The notes beneath the pieces are model-generated. The model was not told where the DNA came from and did no database searches. It saw only the letters and a program-made list of their open reading frames with translations. The position numbers were made by a program, and so were the translations under genes. A stretch of 64,000 bases of DNA from contig NZ_JAIVLH010000017.1 of NCBI RefSeq assembly GCF_020524345.1, positions 1 to 64,000 of the forward strand, read 5' to 3'. Below, one piece after another: positions 1 through 10,060 of this stretch (the first letter of the stretch is position 1; each line of letters opens with the position of its first letter). Origin of the DNA: Metabacillus niabensis (GTDB lineage Bacteria > Bacillota > Bacilli > Bacillales > Bacillaceae).

Positions 1-69
1 CTAGGTGTGTGAGAAGCTTTTTCTTTGGTTATCTTAGGAAATTTATTAATCTTTATAAGAACATTTTAA

Positions 70-117
70 GAAAATAAAAAAGCTTGTAGAGAAAAACATC
101 CACTTTCTCTACAAGCT
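70..117 (-). terminator. Intrinsic terminator after yjzC
   Basis: A 14-bp perfect stem (81-94 with 104-117, 9-nt loop) is followed on the minus strand by an interrupted T-run at 70-80. It lies just beyond the yjzC stop codon and probably ends transcription from yjzC and any read-through from argF. Confidence 0.85.
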
Positions 118-157
118 GACCTACTTCTAACAGTAGGTTTTTTTGTTTCTTCATCTA

Positions 158-337
158 TTAAGGTTTACGTTTATATGTCCATTGACGATTATGGTTAGCT
201 GTTTCCGGGAAACGGTCTCCAGCCTTCAGTTTAATTTGACCAGGATTTTTCACATTGTCCCCAGTTTCACCTATTTCTACATAAATCCCATTATTAGGGG
301 CTTTTTGTCCTACACGAAAACGATGTTGTTGTCCCAT
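158..337 (-). CDS. yjzC: YjzC family small protein
   Basis: A 59-residue basic protein beginning MGQQHRFRVGQKAPNNGIY and ending QWTYKRKP. It matches my memory of the YjzC family, a short conserved Bacillaceae protein of unknown function. The start is supported by an AGAGGAGGTTAACA ribosome site directly upstream. It lies downstream of argF in the same direction, the place yjzC holds in B. subtilis. No signal peptide or membrane segment is visible. Function is unknown. The open frame on the opposite strand over this region is a shadow. Confidence 0.85.
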   Translation of the reverse strand: MGQQHRFRVGQKAPNNGIYVEIGETGDNVKNPGQIKLKAGDRFPETANHNRQWTYKRKP

Positions 338-404
338 TGTTAACCTCCTCTCATTGCATTACTACTAGTATCTCCATATGGGTTATTTTCATGTAACGGA
401 CCAC

Positions 405-447
405 GGGGACAGGTTCCTCGTCCCGATGGGACGAGGAACCTGTCCCC
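405..447. repeat. 20-bp perfect palindrome, argF-yjzC spacer
   Basis: Two perfectly complementary 20-bp arms (405-424 and 428-447) flank the 3-nt loop GAT. The arm begins GGGGACAGGTTCC. The hairpin lies 8 bp beyond the argF stop codon. It has no T-run, so it is more likely a dispersed palindromic repeat or 3'-end stabiliser than a classical terminator. Similar GGGACAGGTTCC-type palindromes are, from memory, scattered in Bacillaceae genomes. Confidence 0.8.
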
Positions 448-455
448 TTGTCTCT

Positions 456-1397
456 TTATGAAAGTAATTTTTTTAGTAATGCTTTTTGGACATGAAGTCT
501 GTTTTCTGCTTGTTCGAAGACAGCTGAGTGTTCGCCGTCAATAATGGAGGCTGTCACTTCTTCCTCACGGTGTGCTGGTAAGCAGTGTAAGAAATGATAG
601 TCTGGTTTTGCATGCTGAACAAGCTGATCATTAACCTGGAAGTCTTTGAATGCAACCAAGCGTTCTTGTTGTTCACTTTCTTGGCCCATGCTTGCCCATA
701 CATCTGTATAGATAATGTCTGCGTCTTTAACTGCCTCAATCGGATCATATGTGATGGTAATCGTAGCACCTGTCTCTTCTGCAAGCTTTTGAGCTTTTGC
801 CACAATGTCTGCATCAGGTTCATATCCCTTTGGACATCCTAATGAAAAATCCATTCCGACCTTAGCTGCAGCAATCATTAAGGAATGAGCTACATTATTT
901 CCGTCTCCTAAGTATGCAGTCTTTACACCTTCAAATGTTTCTTTTATGCGGTAAATTGTCTTTAAGTCTGCAAGTGCCTGACATGGGTGGAAAAGATCTG
1001 TTAATCCATTGATTACAGGGATACTAGCATGCTTGGCCAATTCTTCGATCTTATCATGACCAAATGTACGGATCATAATTGCATCAACATAGCCGGACAA
1101 CACTTTCGCCGTATCAGAAACAGGTTCACCTCTTCCTAATTGAAGGTCCTGGCTACTTAAAAATAATGCATGACCCCCTAATTGAAGCATTCCTGTTTCA
1201 AAAGATACCCGTGTTCTTGTAGATGATTTTTCAAAGATCATCGCAAGTGTTTTTCCTTGCAGGACAGGTTGAATTGGATTTTCTTCTAATTTAAATGCGT
1301 CTTCAATTAAAGTTAAAATTTCCTCTTTACTATAATCAAGAAGAGTTAAAAAATCACGTTTTTCAACTGCTGTTTTATTTTTCACATTTATACTCAT
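456..1397 (-). CDS. argF: Ornithine carbamoyltransferase
   Basis: Transfers the carbamoyl group from carbamoyl phosphate to ornithine, giving citrulline, in the cytoplasmic arginine pathway. The 313-residue length is normal for the family. The carbamoyl-phosphate motif SSTRTR is at residues 58-63, HPCQ near 136 and the ornithine-binding HCLPAHR near 272, all intact. It is the last biosynthetic gene of the operon, 34 bp after carB. Its substrate comes from the CarAB pair just upstream, so carbamoyl phosphate synthesis and use are transcriptionally linked. The aspartate transcarbamoylase alternative is unlikely given the HCLPAHR motif and context. Confidence 0.97.
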   Translation of the reverse strand: MSINVKNKTAVEKRDFLTLLDYSKEEILTLIEDAFKLEENPIQPVLQGKTLAMIFEKSSTRTRVSFETGMLQLGGHALFLSSQDLQLGRGEPVSDTAKVLSGYVDAIMIRTFGHDKIEELAKHASIPVINGLTDLFHPCQALADLKTIYRIKETFEGVKTAYLGDGNNVAHSLMIAAAKVGMDFSLGCPKGYEPDADIVAKAQKLAEETGATITITYDPIEAVKDADIIYTDVWASMGQESEQQERLVAFKDFQVNDQLVQHAKPDYHFLHCLPAHREEEVTASIIDGEHSAVFEQAENRLHVQKALLKKLLS

Positions 1398-1431
1398 TTC
1401 AGCTCACTACCTTCCTTAACTTAGGCGGAAC

Positions 1432-4400
1432 CTATTGGTTTTTCACCAATGGTTTCAAAAATTCCTGAATTGAAGATACTTCATCATCAGTTGCAGTAAT
1501 GGATTTTAAACAAGCGTAAAATGTTGAAAGATTTGTAAAAAGAATCATACCTTTTTCAATCGCTTGTTGGCGTGCTAATTTCGCTTCGTCACTGTCAATC
1601 AGTGAGACGAAAATGCCTTTTTCTCCCTCAACCCATGTTTCGTACTGATCTGTCACAACTTCAAGTCCAACTTCCTTAACTGTATTTATCGCCTCATTAT
1701 CTGTTGCATCAAAAAAGACACTTCGTACATTTTCTAAGTCCTTTGTAAAGATCTTGCGATAAACAGCATCTAAATTATTTCCAATACACATTCCTTCACC
1801 AGTTGCCTTCATTTCTGGTCCAAGTGTAATATCAACATCATGTAAAGCATGACTGGAGAAGACCGGATATTTCACCGCCACCATGTTATTAGACTCTGGG
1901 GAGGTAATGTTTAGTTCTGTTATTTTTTTACCGCATAATAAATACGTAGCATGCTTAATAATAGGAATACCGGTTACTTTACTAATAATCGGCGCTGTTC
2001 TGCTTGCACGTGGATTTACTTCTACAATATAAATTGTATGATCTTTCACTAAGAATTGAATATTCATAATTCCACGATAATGCAGCTTTTTCACCAATGC
2101 ACTTGCGTAGTTAGCAATAACCTGTTTATTTTTGTCCGTCAGGTTTTGAGAAGGTAGGATGGCTAAGCTATCCCCTGAATGGACACCTGCAGGCTCAACA
2201 TGCTCAATATATGTTGGGATAAAGGCATCTTGACCATCTGAAATGAGATCAATTTCTCCCTCAAGTCCTTCAACAAATTGATCAATAAGTACCGGATAAA
2301 TCATATTTGTATTTTCCGCAAGTAACTTTTCTAAGGTTTCTTCATTATGAACAATGACCATTCCTTTTCCGCCAATAACATATGATGGTCTAAGAAGCAG
2401 TGGGAAACCAATTTCTTTTGCTCCTTTTAATGCTTCATCCGCATTGTTTGCCGTTAATCCTGCTGCATGTGGTATGGATAATTCATCTAACAGTTGATAG
2501 AACTTGTCACGATCCTCCAACCAATCTAATGTTTCAGTATCAGTACCAAGCAGCTTAACACCTGCAGATTCTAATTGTTCAGCAAGGTTAATTGCCGTTT
2601 GCCCGCCATATTGGACAATAACAGAATCAATTCCCTCGGAATCAACGATATTTAATACATGTTCAAGCGTAATTGGTTCAAAGTACAATCGATCTGCTGT
2701 TTCAAAGTCAGTACTAACCGTTTCCGGATTATTATTTATCATCACCGCTTCATAACCTAATTGCTTTAACGCTTTAATCCCATGAACAGCACTATAGTCA
2801 AATTCGATCCCTTGACCGATACGTATAGGACCTGATCCAATGATTAAAATCTTTTTGTTATCTGTTAAAGTAGGCTGTTCATTTTCACCGAAATAGGTAG
2901 AATAAAAATAATTCGTACGTGCTTCAAACTCTGCTGCACATGTATCAACATACTTATAAGAAGCCTTTACTCCTGCTTGAAGTCTTGCTTTTCGAACTTC
3001 AGCTTCAGGGGCACTTAATAATGATGAGATCGTCTTATCAGAGAACCCTTTTTCCTTGACGGTTGCTATAAATTCAGCGTCAAGTGTTGAAATCGTTTTT
3101 TCCTGGATTTGCTTTTCAAGATCAATAATTCGTTGGAATATTGAAAGGAAATATACATCCATTTCTGTTTGCTCATGGATTTCTTGTATCGTGCTTCCTT
3201 TTCTTAATAGCTCCATCACAGCAAAAAAGCGGCGATCATCTGTTTTATTCATGACTGTTTTTAATTCATCAATGGATAAATCTTTAAGCTCTGGCAGGTG
3301 TGTGCCGATATTGTCCAGTTCTAGTGAATCACACGCCTTTTGAATAGCTGCTTCGAGATTACGCTCAATCGCCATAACTTCACCAGTTGCCTTCATTTTA
3401 GTCCCCAGCTTACGGTCAGCCTTATTAAACTTATCAAAAGGCCATCTTGGGAACTTCACAACAACATAGTCAAGCGCCGGCTCGAAGCTTGCGTACGTAC
3501 TCATCGTTAGAGGATTTTTTAATTCTTCCAATGTATATCCTACTGCAAGCTTTGCAGCAATTTTTGCAATTGGATAACCAGTTGCTTTTGATGCTAATGC
3601 AGATGATCTGCTGACCCGTGGATTTACTTCAATAACATAGTATTGCTTGCTATTAGGATCTAATGCTAATTGAATGTTACATCCACCGATCACACCAAGT
3701 GCCGAAACGATTTTAACGGCTGCACTTCTTAACATATGGTAATCTTGATCTGTTAATGTTTGTGAAGGTGCAACAACAATCGAGTCACCTGTATGAACAC
3801 CAACAGGATCAATATTTTCCATATTACATACAGAAATACACGTTCCTTTATGATCACGAATCATTTCATATTCTACTTCTTTAAAGCCGGCAATGCTTTT
3901 TTCGATTAAACATTGTGTAATCGGACTTGCTTGTAATCCACTTCTTACGAGCTTTTTAAACTCTTCAAGATTTGAAGCAATACCTCCGCCTTTTCCACCA
4001 AGAGTATAGGCAGGTCTGATGATAATCGGGAACCCGATTTTATTAGAAAATTCAAGTGCTTCCTCTAATGTGGTAACAATGGAACTCTCAGGGATAGGTT
4101 CATTTAAATCATACATTAATTGACGGAACTCATTTCGATCTTCACCTTTACGGATCGAATCAATAGAAGTTCCTAATAATTGCACACCATATTTCTCTAA
4201 AACACCCGCTTCATGAAGTTCCATGGCCAGGTTAAGCCCTGTTTGACCCCCTAATGATGCAAGTAAACCATCCGGTTTTTCTTTAGCGATAATTTTTGTT
4301 AAACTTTCCACTGTTAATGGTTCAAAATACAAAACATCTGAAAATTCCTCATCTGTCATGATGGTTGCAGGATTGTTATTAACAAGAACGACTTGGTAGC

Positions 4401-4521
4401 CTTCTTCCTTTAAAGCCAGACAGCCCTGTGTGCCTGCATAATCAAATTCTGCGGCCTGCCCGATCACAATAGGACCGGAGCCAATAACAACGATTTTCTT
4501 GATAGACTGATTTTTAGACAT
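1432..4521 (-). CDS. carB: Carbamoyl-phosphate synthase, large subunit (arginine-type)
   Basis: Makes carbamoyl phosphate from bicarbonate, ammonia delivered by CarA, and two ATP. The protein is an internal duplication: two ATP-grasp halves, each beginning with a GSGPI-IGQ-EFDYAGTQ-like motif (near residues 15 and 550), and a short C-terminal MGS-like regulatory domain. About 1029 residues is close to the arginine-specific B. subtilis CarB and shorter than the pyrimidine PyrAB. I chose the ATG at 4521 (MSKNQSIKK) because AAAGGAG stands at the right distance. An upstream in-frame ATG at 4542 would add seven residues. The start overlaps the carA stop by 8 bp, suggesting translational coupling. 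Confidence 0.95.
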   Translation of the reverse strand: MSKNQSIKKIVVIGSGPIVIGQAAEFDYAGTQGCLALKEEGYQVVLVNNNPATIMTDEEFSDVLYFEPLTVESLTKIIAKEKPDGLLASLGGQTGLNLAMELHEAGVLEKYGVQLLGTSIDSIRKGEDRNEFRQLMYDLNEPIPESSIVTTLEEALEFSNKIGFPIIIRPAYTLGGKGGGIASNLEEFKKLVRSGLQASPITQCLIEKSIAGFKEVEYEMIRDHKGTCISVCNMENIDPVGVHTGDSIVVAPSQTLTDQDYHMLRSAAVKIVSALGVIGGCNIQLALDPNSKQYYVIEVNPRVSRSSALASKATGYPIAKIAAKLAVGYTLEELKNPLTMSTYASFEPALDYVVVKFPRWPFDKFNKADRKLGTKMKATGEVMAIERNLEAAIQKACDSLELDNIGTHLPELKDLSIDELKTVMNKTDDRRFFAVMELLRKGSTIQEIHEQTEMDVYFLSIFQRIIDLEKQIQEKTISTLDAEFIATVKEKGFSDKTISSLLSAPEAEVRKARLQAGVKASYKYVDTCAAEFEARTNYFYSTYFGENEQPTLTDNKKILIIGSGPIRIGQGIEFDYSAVHGIKALKQLGYEAVMINNNPETVSTDFETADRLYFEPITLEHVLNIVDSEGIDSVIVQYGGQTAINLAEQLESAGVKLLGTDTETLDWLEDRDKFYQLLDELSIPHAAGLTANNADEALKGAKEIGFPLLLRPSYVIGGKGMVIVHNEETLEKLLAENTNMIYPVLIDQFVEGLEGEIDLISDGQDAFIPTYIEHVEPAGVHSGDSLAILPSQNLTDKNKQVIANYASALVKKLHYRGIMNIQFLVKDHTIYIVEVNPRASRTAPIISKVTGIPIIKHATYLLCGKKITELNITSPESNNMVAVKYPVFSSHALHDVDITLGPEMKATGEGMCIGNNLDAVYRKIFTKDLENVRSVFFDATDNEAINTVKEVGLEVVTDQYETWVEGEKGIFVSLIDSDEAKLARQQAIEKGMILFTNLSTFYACLKSITATDDEVSSIQEFLKPLVKNQ

Positions 4522-5584
4522 AAAGTATATCTCCTTTTGCAACTGCGACTAACTCTAAAAATTCATCGAAGATCCATTCACTATCTGAAGGTCCCGGATG
4601 TGCTTCGGGATGAAATTGCGCTGTTAAAACTGGTAAACTTTTATGTGATAACCCTTCAATTGAATCATCATTAATATGATAAAAACGCATCGATAAATCT
4701 GTATCTTTTAAGCTCTCTTTAATGACAACATAACTATGGTTTTGAGATGTCATGAAGACTTTATTTGTTTTAAGATCAAAAACAGGTTGGTTTGCTCCTC
4801 TATGTCCAAATAATAGTTTTGTCGTTTTGGCACCGAAAGATAGAGCGATTAATTGGTGACCTAAACAAATGCCTAATGTCGGGTAAGCAGAAACAACTTT
4901 TTTAATTTGACTAAAGTAGCTTGATAGTTGCTCAGGATCTCCTGGCCCATTTGATAATAAGACACCATCAGGCTTTAAATCACCTATTTGGTCCATCATT
5001 TTAAATGGGACAGTCGTTACTTTGCAGCCTCTATCTAATAAGGATGTAAGTATTGATTTCTTATATCCAAAGTCTACTAATGCAATATGCTTTTCCCCAT
5101 TCCCATACGTTTCAAGCTTATCTGATACAACTTCAAATACTCCATCTTCGAAAATGGTACTCGGCTTTTCAGCTAATGCAGATTTTGACGTAATTGTAGC
5201 TGCCATTGATCCGTGATTTCTGATTTTTTTCACCACTGCCCGGGTATCGATATGATGAATAATCGGGATGTTCCACTTTTCCAAATATTCTTTAAAGCTA
5301 TACTGTGCTTCATAATGAGAATATTGTGATGTACACTCATAGATTACAACTGCTTTAACCTGCGGCTTTTTACTTTCATCATCACTTATATTGACACCGT
5401 AATTCCCGATCAACGGGTAAGTGAATACAACAATTTGATTTTTATAAGAAGGATCAGTTAGTACTTCCTGATAGCCTGTCATTCCTGTAAAAAATACGAT
5501 TTCTCCGTTTATATCCTCCAAAGACCCATGCTCTAGTGCTCCTGTATAGATTGAACCATCCTCTAAATGGAGATATCCTTTCAT
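4514..5584 (-). CDS. carA: Carbamoyl-phosphate synthase, small (glutaminase) subunit
   Basis: Hydrolyses glutamine and passes ammonia to CarB. The N-terminal CPSase small-chain domain spans about residues 1-150. The class I glutamine amidotransferase domain follows, with nucleophile Cys240 in GICLGHQ and the His-Glu pair in FHPEAHPGP near 326-334. The length of 356 residues fits the arginine-specific CarA. A weak GAGGTG ribosome site precedes the ATG. A 102-bp gap to argD, the longest inside the operon, holds a possible terminator and an ArgR-box-like palindrome, so carAB-argF may be partly independently controlled. Confidence 0.96.
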   Translation of the reverse strand: MKGYLHLEDGSIYTGALEHGSLEDINGEIVFFTGMTGYQEVLTDPSYKNQIVVFTYPLIGNYGVNISDDESKKPQVKAVVIYECTSQYSHYEAQYSFKEYLEKWNIPIIHHIDTRAVVKKIRNHGSMAATITSKSALAEKPSTIFEDGVFEVVSDKLETYGNGEKHIALVDFGYKKSILTSLLDRGCKVTTVPFKMMDQIGDLKPDGVLLSNGPGDPEQLSSYFSQIKKVVSAYPTLGICLGHQLIALSFGAKTTKLLFGHRGANQPVFDLKTNKVFMTSQNHSYVVIKESLKDTDLSMRFYHINDDSIEGLSHKSLPVLTAQFHPEAHPGPSDSEWIFDEFLELVAVAKGDILYV

Positions 5585-5624
5585 CTGCTTACACCTCGTT
5601 TGTCTTTAATTCTACTCTATACCC

Positions 5625-5646
5625 TATTGGATAATTATTAAACCAT
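5625..5646 (-). promoter_or_regulatory. Possible ArgR box upstream of carA
   Basis: An AT-rich imperfect palindrome, ATTGGATAATTATTAAACC, lies 41 bp before carA. Its central ATAATTAT resembles the core of Bacillus ARG boxes. The flanks are not a full consensus match, so this is a suggestion only. Confidence 0.3.
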
Positions 5647-5670
5647 GAGTATTTTTATTCAATCACTTGT

Positions 5671-5695
5671 AAAAAAAACGCTCAAATTAATGAGC
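5671..5695 (-). terminator. Possible intra-operon terminator between argD and carA
   Basis: On the minus strand GCTCA-TTAATT-TGAGC (5695 to 5680) is followed by G and eight T (5678-5671). The stem overlaps the argD stop codon at 5687-5689. Five base pairs is short, so termination is probably partial. Confidence 0.45.
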
Positions 5696-6847
5696 TCCTA
5701 CAGAATCGTTTACCTTTGAGAAAACTTCTGCTATTGTTTTTACCGCTATATCCATTTCTTCATATGAAACGGTTAATGGCGGCAGTAAACGGATTACATG
5801 AGGACCAGCCGGCAGAACAAGGAAATTGCGCTCTCTTAATTGGTCAATGAGTGGTGAAACTTGTTCTTTACATTCAATCCCAATTAATAATCCTTTCCCG
5901 CGAACTCCATTTACGAGTGGATGCTTTCCTACGATATGATCTAATTTTTCTAATAAATAGTTGCTTTTCTTATTCACTTCATTTAAGAAATCTTCATTAA
6001 AAATCTTCTCTAATGTCACTTTTGCAGCAGCCATGGCAATTGGATTACCACCAAAGGTAGATCCATGACTTCCAGCCTGAAATGTTTCGATGAGCGATTT
6101 GTGACCGATCATTGCACCAACTGGCAACCCACTGCCAAGCCCTTTTGCAGATGTAATAATGTCAGGCTTAATTCCAAAGTGCTGATAACCAAATGGCTTA
6201 CCTGTTCTGCCGATTCCTGTTTGAACCTCATCTATGATAAGTAATGCGCCGATCTTCTCACATGTTTCTGTTATTTTTTCAATAAATTCTTTGTCAGCCG
6301 GAACGACTCCACCTTCACCTTGAACAACTTCAAGCATAATGGCTGCCACATCAGTTCCAAGCTCATCTAATGCTTCCACATTGTTAAAGGGGAGGTACTG
6401 AAATGTTTCGAGTAAAGGTCCAAAGCCTTGTTGAATTTTCTCTTGACCTGTTGCAGACATTGTCGCAAACGTTCTGCCGTGAAATGATTGTAAGAACGTA
6501 ACAATCTTCTGTTTACCAGTATGCTTTCTTGCCAGTTTAATTGCTGCTTCATTTGCTTCAGCTCCACTGTTACAGAAAAACACTGCATCTCCATCACTAG
6601 CTTCGACTAGAAGCTTTGCTACTTCTTCTTGAATGGGCTGGTGAAATAAATTGGACATATGCCAGTATTTTGTAAGCTGCTCTTGCACAGCATTTGCTAC
6701 TTCTTCATTGGCATGACCGAGGTTGCAAACGGCAATACCTGAAATAAAGTCCAAATATTTCACATCATTCACATCTGTTACCCAAGAACCCTTTGCTTCT
6801 TTAATCGTTACGTCCCAGCGTGCATATGTTGGAAATAAATAACTCAT
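5687..6847 (-). CDS. argD: Acetylornithine aminotransferase
   Basis: PLP-dependent class III aminotransferase that converts N-acetylglutamate semialdehyde to N-acetylornithine. At 386 residues it is the usual size. Visible motifs are [17 protein letters not shown] (PLP phosphate region), [13 protein letters not shown] with the cofactor-contacting Asp, and [10 protein letters not shown] with the Schiff-base Lys. The ATG overlaps the argB stop in an ATGA arrangement, indicating translational coupling. A possible weak terminator overlaps its stop codon. Ornithine aminotransferase is a related alternative, but the arg operon position decides. Confidence 0.96.
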   Translation of the reverse strand: MSYLFPTYARWDVTIKEAKGSWVTDVNDVKYLDFISGIAVCNLGHANEEVANAVQEQLTKYWHMSNLFHQPIQEEVAKLLVEASDGDAVFFCNSGAEANEAAIKLARKHTGKQKIVTFLQSFHGRTFATMSATGQEKIQQGFGPLLETFQYLPFNNVEALDELGTDVAAIMLEVVQGEGGVVPADKEFIEKITETCEKIGALLIIDEVQTGIGRTGKPFGYQHFGIKPDIITSAKGLGSGLPVGAMIGHKSLIETFQAGSHGSTFGGNPIAMAAAKVTLEKIFNEDFLNEVNKKSNYLLEKLDHIVGKHPLVNGVRGKGLLIGIECKEQVSPLIDQLRERNFLVLPAGPHVIRLLPPLTVSYEEMDIAVKTIAEVFSKVNDSVGAH

Positions 6848-7626
6848 GATGACAAGACCTCCTTCTCACTCACAATTTTCGTTCCCTTAAAAGCATCTTT
6901 TTCAATGAAAGCTTGTTGACCACTTACAATCATGACTTCCTGACAAATATCTGAAAGTGTGGAAACAGCTGATTCCACCTTTGGGATCATTCCACCTGTA
7001 ATGACTTCACTCTTTATCAGTTCATCAATTTGAGACGGTGTTACGGTCTCAATGACTTCCTTTTCTTTATTTAAAATACCTGGTACATCTGTTACAAATA
7101 AGAATTTTTCTGCTCCGACTGCATTTGCAATTGCTGCTGCTGCTAAATCAGCATTAACGTTAAGGGTATTATGTGTTTCAGTACTTGCAAGTGGCGCGAC
7201 AACAGGAATATAGCCGTTATCCATTAGTAATTCTACAGCTGCTGTATGAACTGCTGTTACTTTTCCTACCATACCTAAGTTTTCTTGGTCCAAGAAATCC
7301 GCTAGTAATAGTTGATCATCAGTACCGGACAGTCCAATCGATTTTAATCCCTTTTCGTTTAACAGCCGTGTTAGGTGCTTATTAATCTTTCCGGCTAACA
7401 CCATTTCAGCAACTTCAAGTACTTCTTCTGTTGTCTTACGTTGACCATTGTAGAATTCTGATTCTATTTTTAAAGCTTTCAGCATGTTTGTGATATCAGG
7501 ACCGCCACCGTGTACGATCAACACCTTCCAGTCTGAGGAAATCAATGCTTGTAAACTATGAAAAAAAGACTCTGACAATTGGTGAACAGTACTTCCGCCA
7601 CATTTTAATACAACTGTTTTTGACAT
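6844..7626 (-). CDS. argB: Acetylglutamate kinase
   Basis: Phosphorylates N-acetylglutamate with ATP, the second step of ornithine synthesis. The amino-acid-kinase fold is recognisable from LKCGGSTV (residues 7-14), [10 protein letters not shown] near 39-48, and the GMIPKVESA segment near 209. The 260-residue length is typical of the short, generally non-feedback-inhibited form that goes with an ArgJ-type cyclic pathway. AAGGGAG precedes the ATG. The gap to argJ is 11 bp and its stop overlaps the argD start. Confidence 0.97.
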   Translation of the reverse strand: MSKTVVLKCGGSTVHQLSESFFHSLQALISSDWKVLIVHGGGPDITNMLKALKIESEFYNGQRKTTEEVLEVAEMVLAGKINKHLTRLLNEKGLKSIGLSGTDDQLLLADFLDQENLGMVGKVTAVHTAAVELLMDNGYIPVVAPLASTETHNTLNVNADLAAAAIANAVGAEKFLFVTDVPGILNKEKEVIETVTPSQIDELIKSEVITGGMIPKVESAVSTLSDICQEVMIVSGQQAFIEKDAFKGTKIVSEKEVLSS

Positions 7627-7637
7627 AACAATCTCCC

Positions 7638-8894
7638 TTACGTTCTATAGCTTGCGTTTATTTTCACGTAATCATATGTTAAATCACAGCCCCAGGCTTT
7701 TCCTTTTTCTTCTCCAACACCAAGATGAACTGTAATCTTTACTTGATCCTGTTTTAAGTATTCTGAGGCAACTTCCTCTGAAAATGATTGAGGACTATTA
7801 TCTGTAAATAAGCAGATATCCCCTAAGTAAATATCAATGCTCTCAGGTTCAACTTGTGCTTCACTATAACCTACTGCACAAATAATTCTTCCCCAGTTTG
7901 CATCCGCTCCGTAAACAGCTGTTTTGACAAGGCTTGATCCGACAATCTTCTTGGCAACAACATTTGCTTCCTGCTTTGTTTTTGCTCCAGTTACTTCTAC
8001 TTCAATTAGCTTTGTTGCCCCTTCGCCATCTTTAGCAATTTGTTTCGCTAACTCTTCACTAACTTTATGAAACGCTGTTTTAAAATCATTCCATCCTGGG
8101 TGTTGCTCGTTTAACAGCTCATTTTCAGCCAGCCCATTTGCCATGACCAATACCATATCATTTGTGGATGTATCACCATCAACTGTGATTTGATTATATG
8201 TTTTATCTGTTGTTTTACTTAAAAGTGTCTGAAGTGATGCAGAGTCAATCTTTGCATCTGTTGTCACAAAAGAAAGCATCGTTGCCATGTTTGGATGAAT
8301 CATCCCTGAACCTTTAGCCGCACCACCGATGGTAACCGTTTTTCCATCAATTTCAACTTGATAGCATGATGTTTTCATAACCAAGTCAGTTGTTAAAATG
8401 GCTGTTTGAAAGGCTTCGGCAGCTTCATGTGTTGAATGGGGTTTTAGCTGCTCGATCCCAGCCCGAATTTTATCCATTTTTAAAAATTCCCCAATTACAC
8501 CTGTAGACGCAACCCCAACATAATGAGGTTTAATGTTAAACAAGTCTGCGGTTCTTTCTCGCATCTCATAAGCATCTTTTAATCCTTGTTCTCCTGTACA
8601 CGCATTAGCATTCGCACTATTGACGATAATTGCTTGCAACAATTCCTCTTCAGCGATGCTTGCCTGCGTTACTTTTAGCGGAGCTGCCTGAAAATGACTT
8701 TGGGTATAAACGGCTGCACAATTTGCTGGTACCTCGCTGTAGATAACACCCAGATCATTTCTTGAATATCTGAGTCCGGCATGAACACCGTCACTTGAGA
8801 ATCCTTTCGGTGTTACAATAGATCCATTTTCAATTTTTGTAATAGCAGATGTTTCTTTTGCTTGTAGCACTTCTTTTTCCTCCCTGGTTGTCAT
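7638..8894 (-). CDS. argJ: Bifunctional glutamate N-acetyltransferase/ornithine acetyltransferase
   Basis: Recycles the acetyl group from N-acetylornithine to glutamate and, in the bifunctional form, can also use acetyl-CoA, so no separate argA or argE is needed. ArgJ is an Ntn-type enzyme that cuts itself before a threonine. The motif HPNMATMLSF near residue 200 contains that Ala-Thr site. The frame also allows GTG at 8903. The ATG at 8894 (MTTREEKEV) is preferred here, although the AAAAGAG ribosome site is weak for both. The product would be 418 residues. It follows argC by about 80 bp. Confidence 0.94.
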   Translation of the reverse strand: MTTREEKEVLQAKETSAITKIENGSIVTPKGFSSDGVHAGLRYSRNDLGVIYSEVPANCAAVYTQSHFQAAPLKVTQASIAEEELLQAIIVNSANANACTGEQGLKDAYEMRERTADLFNIKPHYVGVASTGVIGEFLKMDKIRAGIEQLKPHSTHEAAEAFQTAILTTDLVMKTSCYQVEIDGKTVTIGGAAKGSGMIHPNMATMLSFVTTDAKIDSASLQTLLSKTTDKTYNQITVDGDTSTNDMVLVMANGLAENELLNEQHPGWNDFKTAFHKVSEELAKQIAKDGEGATKLIEVEVTGAKTKQEANVVAKKIVGSSLVKTAVYGADANWGRIICAVGYSEAQVEPESIDIYLGDICLFTDNSPQSFSEEVASEYLKQDQVKITVHLGVGEEKGKAWGCDLTYDYVKINASYRT

Positions 8895-8980
8895 GATCAA
8901 CACTCTTTTACAATGACATTGGTTTAGTCAATTTGCCCCTTCTTTAGAGTCTGACCTTCCATTTCATCTGCAAAATAGTC

Positions 8981-10018
8981 TTATGGATAAATAGGTGCAA
9001 AATACAAGCCCGTTGTTTCCTCATAACCGTTCATTAGGTTGAAATTTTGAACCGCTTGACCTGCTGCACCTTTCATTAAATTGTCTATTACTGAAACGAT
9101 TGTGATTCTGCCTGTTCGTTCATCAAGCTTTAACCCGATATCACAGAAATTTGAACCGTACACTTCTTTTGTTGAAGGAAATACATCCTGCTCACGAATA
9201 CGAACAAAAGGAGATTCTGCATAATAGCTTTTATATAAATCTAGTAGTTTTTCCGTTGTATATGAATCTTCTACACTTGCATAAATAGTTGCCATAATTC
9301 CACGTGTCATTGGAATCAAATGTGTTGAGAATGAGATAGCCCCAGCTGTCTCATTTAAGGAATGAAGTGCTTGCTCAACTTCCGGAACATGCTGATGTTC
9401 ATGAACCTTATATATTTTCATATTTTCATTTACTTCCGAATAATGTGTGGTTTGTGATGCATTGCGTCCTGCACCAGATACTCCTGTCTTCGCATCAACA
9501 ATGATTGATTTCACATCAATGATCTTGTTTTGGACAACAGGTGCCAAGCCTAAAATCGTTGCTGTCGGAAAACAGCCTGGATTAGCAAGAATATCAGCAT
9601 TCATTATTTCCTCTTTATTAAGTTCAGACAGCCCATATACAGCATGTTCCAAGATATCATCTGATACACATGGCCGCTTATACCATTGCTCATAAGCTAA
9701 TCGATCTTTTAACCTCAAGTCACCGGAAAGATCGATTATCCTTACGTTTGATCCTTGAAACTTTGGTGTTAAGTCTCTTGAAACTCCTGGTGGTGTTGCA
9801 AGAAACAAAAACTGTATATCTCTTTTTATTTCTTCGACATTGATATTTCGCAATATATGATTACTTAATTGATGTAGATGTGGAAACGAGTTGCTATATG
9901 GAACATCCATTTCTGAAGATGAGTAAAGTATACATTCTTCTACATGTGGATGATTGGATAATATACGATATAATTCGACTCCACCGTATCCTGTGGCACC
10001 GATAATTCCGACCTTCAC
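8981..10018 (-). CDS. argC: N-acetyl-gamma-glutamyl-phosphate reductase
   Basis: NADPH-dependent reduction of N-acetylglutamyl phosphate to the semialdehyde. The Rossmann motif GATGYGGVELYR sits at the N-terminus and the catalytic Cys in ANPGCFPTA near residue 149. I chose GTG at 10018 (MKVGIIGATGYGG), which has AGAAGG at good spacing. A TTG one codon upstream is also open. It is the first gene of the arg operon, directly behind the promoter at 10061-10089. Confidence 0.96.
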   Translation of the reverse strand: MKVGIIGATGYGGVELYRILSNHPHVEECILYSSSEMDVPYSNSFPHLHQLSNHILRNINVEEIKRDIQFLFLATPPGVSRDLTPKFQGSNVRIIDLSGDLRLKDRLAYEQWYKRPCVSDDILEHAVYGLSELNKEEIMNADILANPGCFPTATILGLAPVVQNKIIDVKSIIVDAKTGVSGAGRNASQTTHYSEVNENMKIYKVHEHQHVPEVEQALHSLNETAGAISFSTHLIPMTRGIMATIYASVEDSYTTEKLLDLYKSYYAESPFVRIREQDVFPSTKEVYGSNFCDIGLKLDERTGRITIVSVIDNLMKGAAGQAVQNFNLMNGYEETTGLYFAPIYP

Positions 10019-10060
10019 CAAATCACCTTCTCTTAAGTTCGTTATCTAAATTATTTCTCA

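Noticed and set aside
143-343. 66-codon open frame on the plus strand
   Set aside because: It is antisense to yjzC, which has a family match and a strong ribosome site.
1432-5584. Pyrimidine-type carbamoyl phosphate synthase (pyrAA/pyrAB)
   Set aside because: Subunit lengths and the arg operon position fit the arginine-specific pair, and no pyr genes are nearby.
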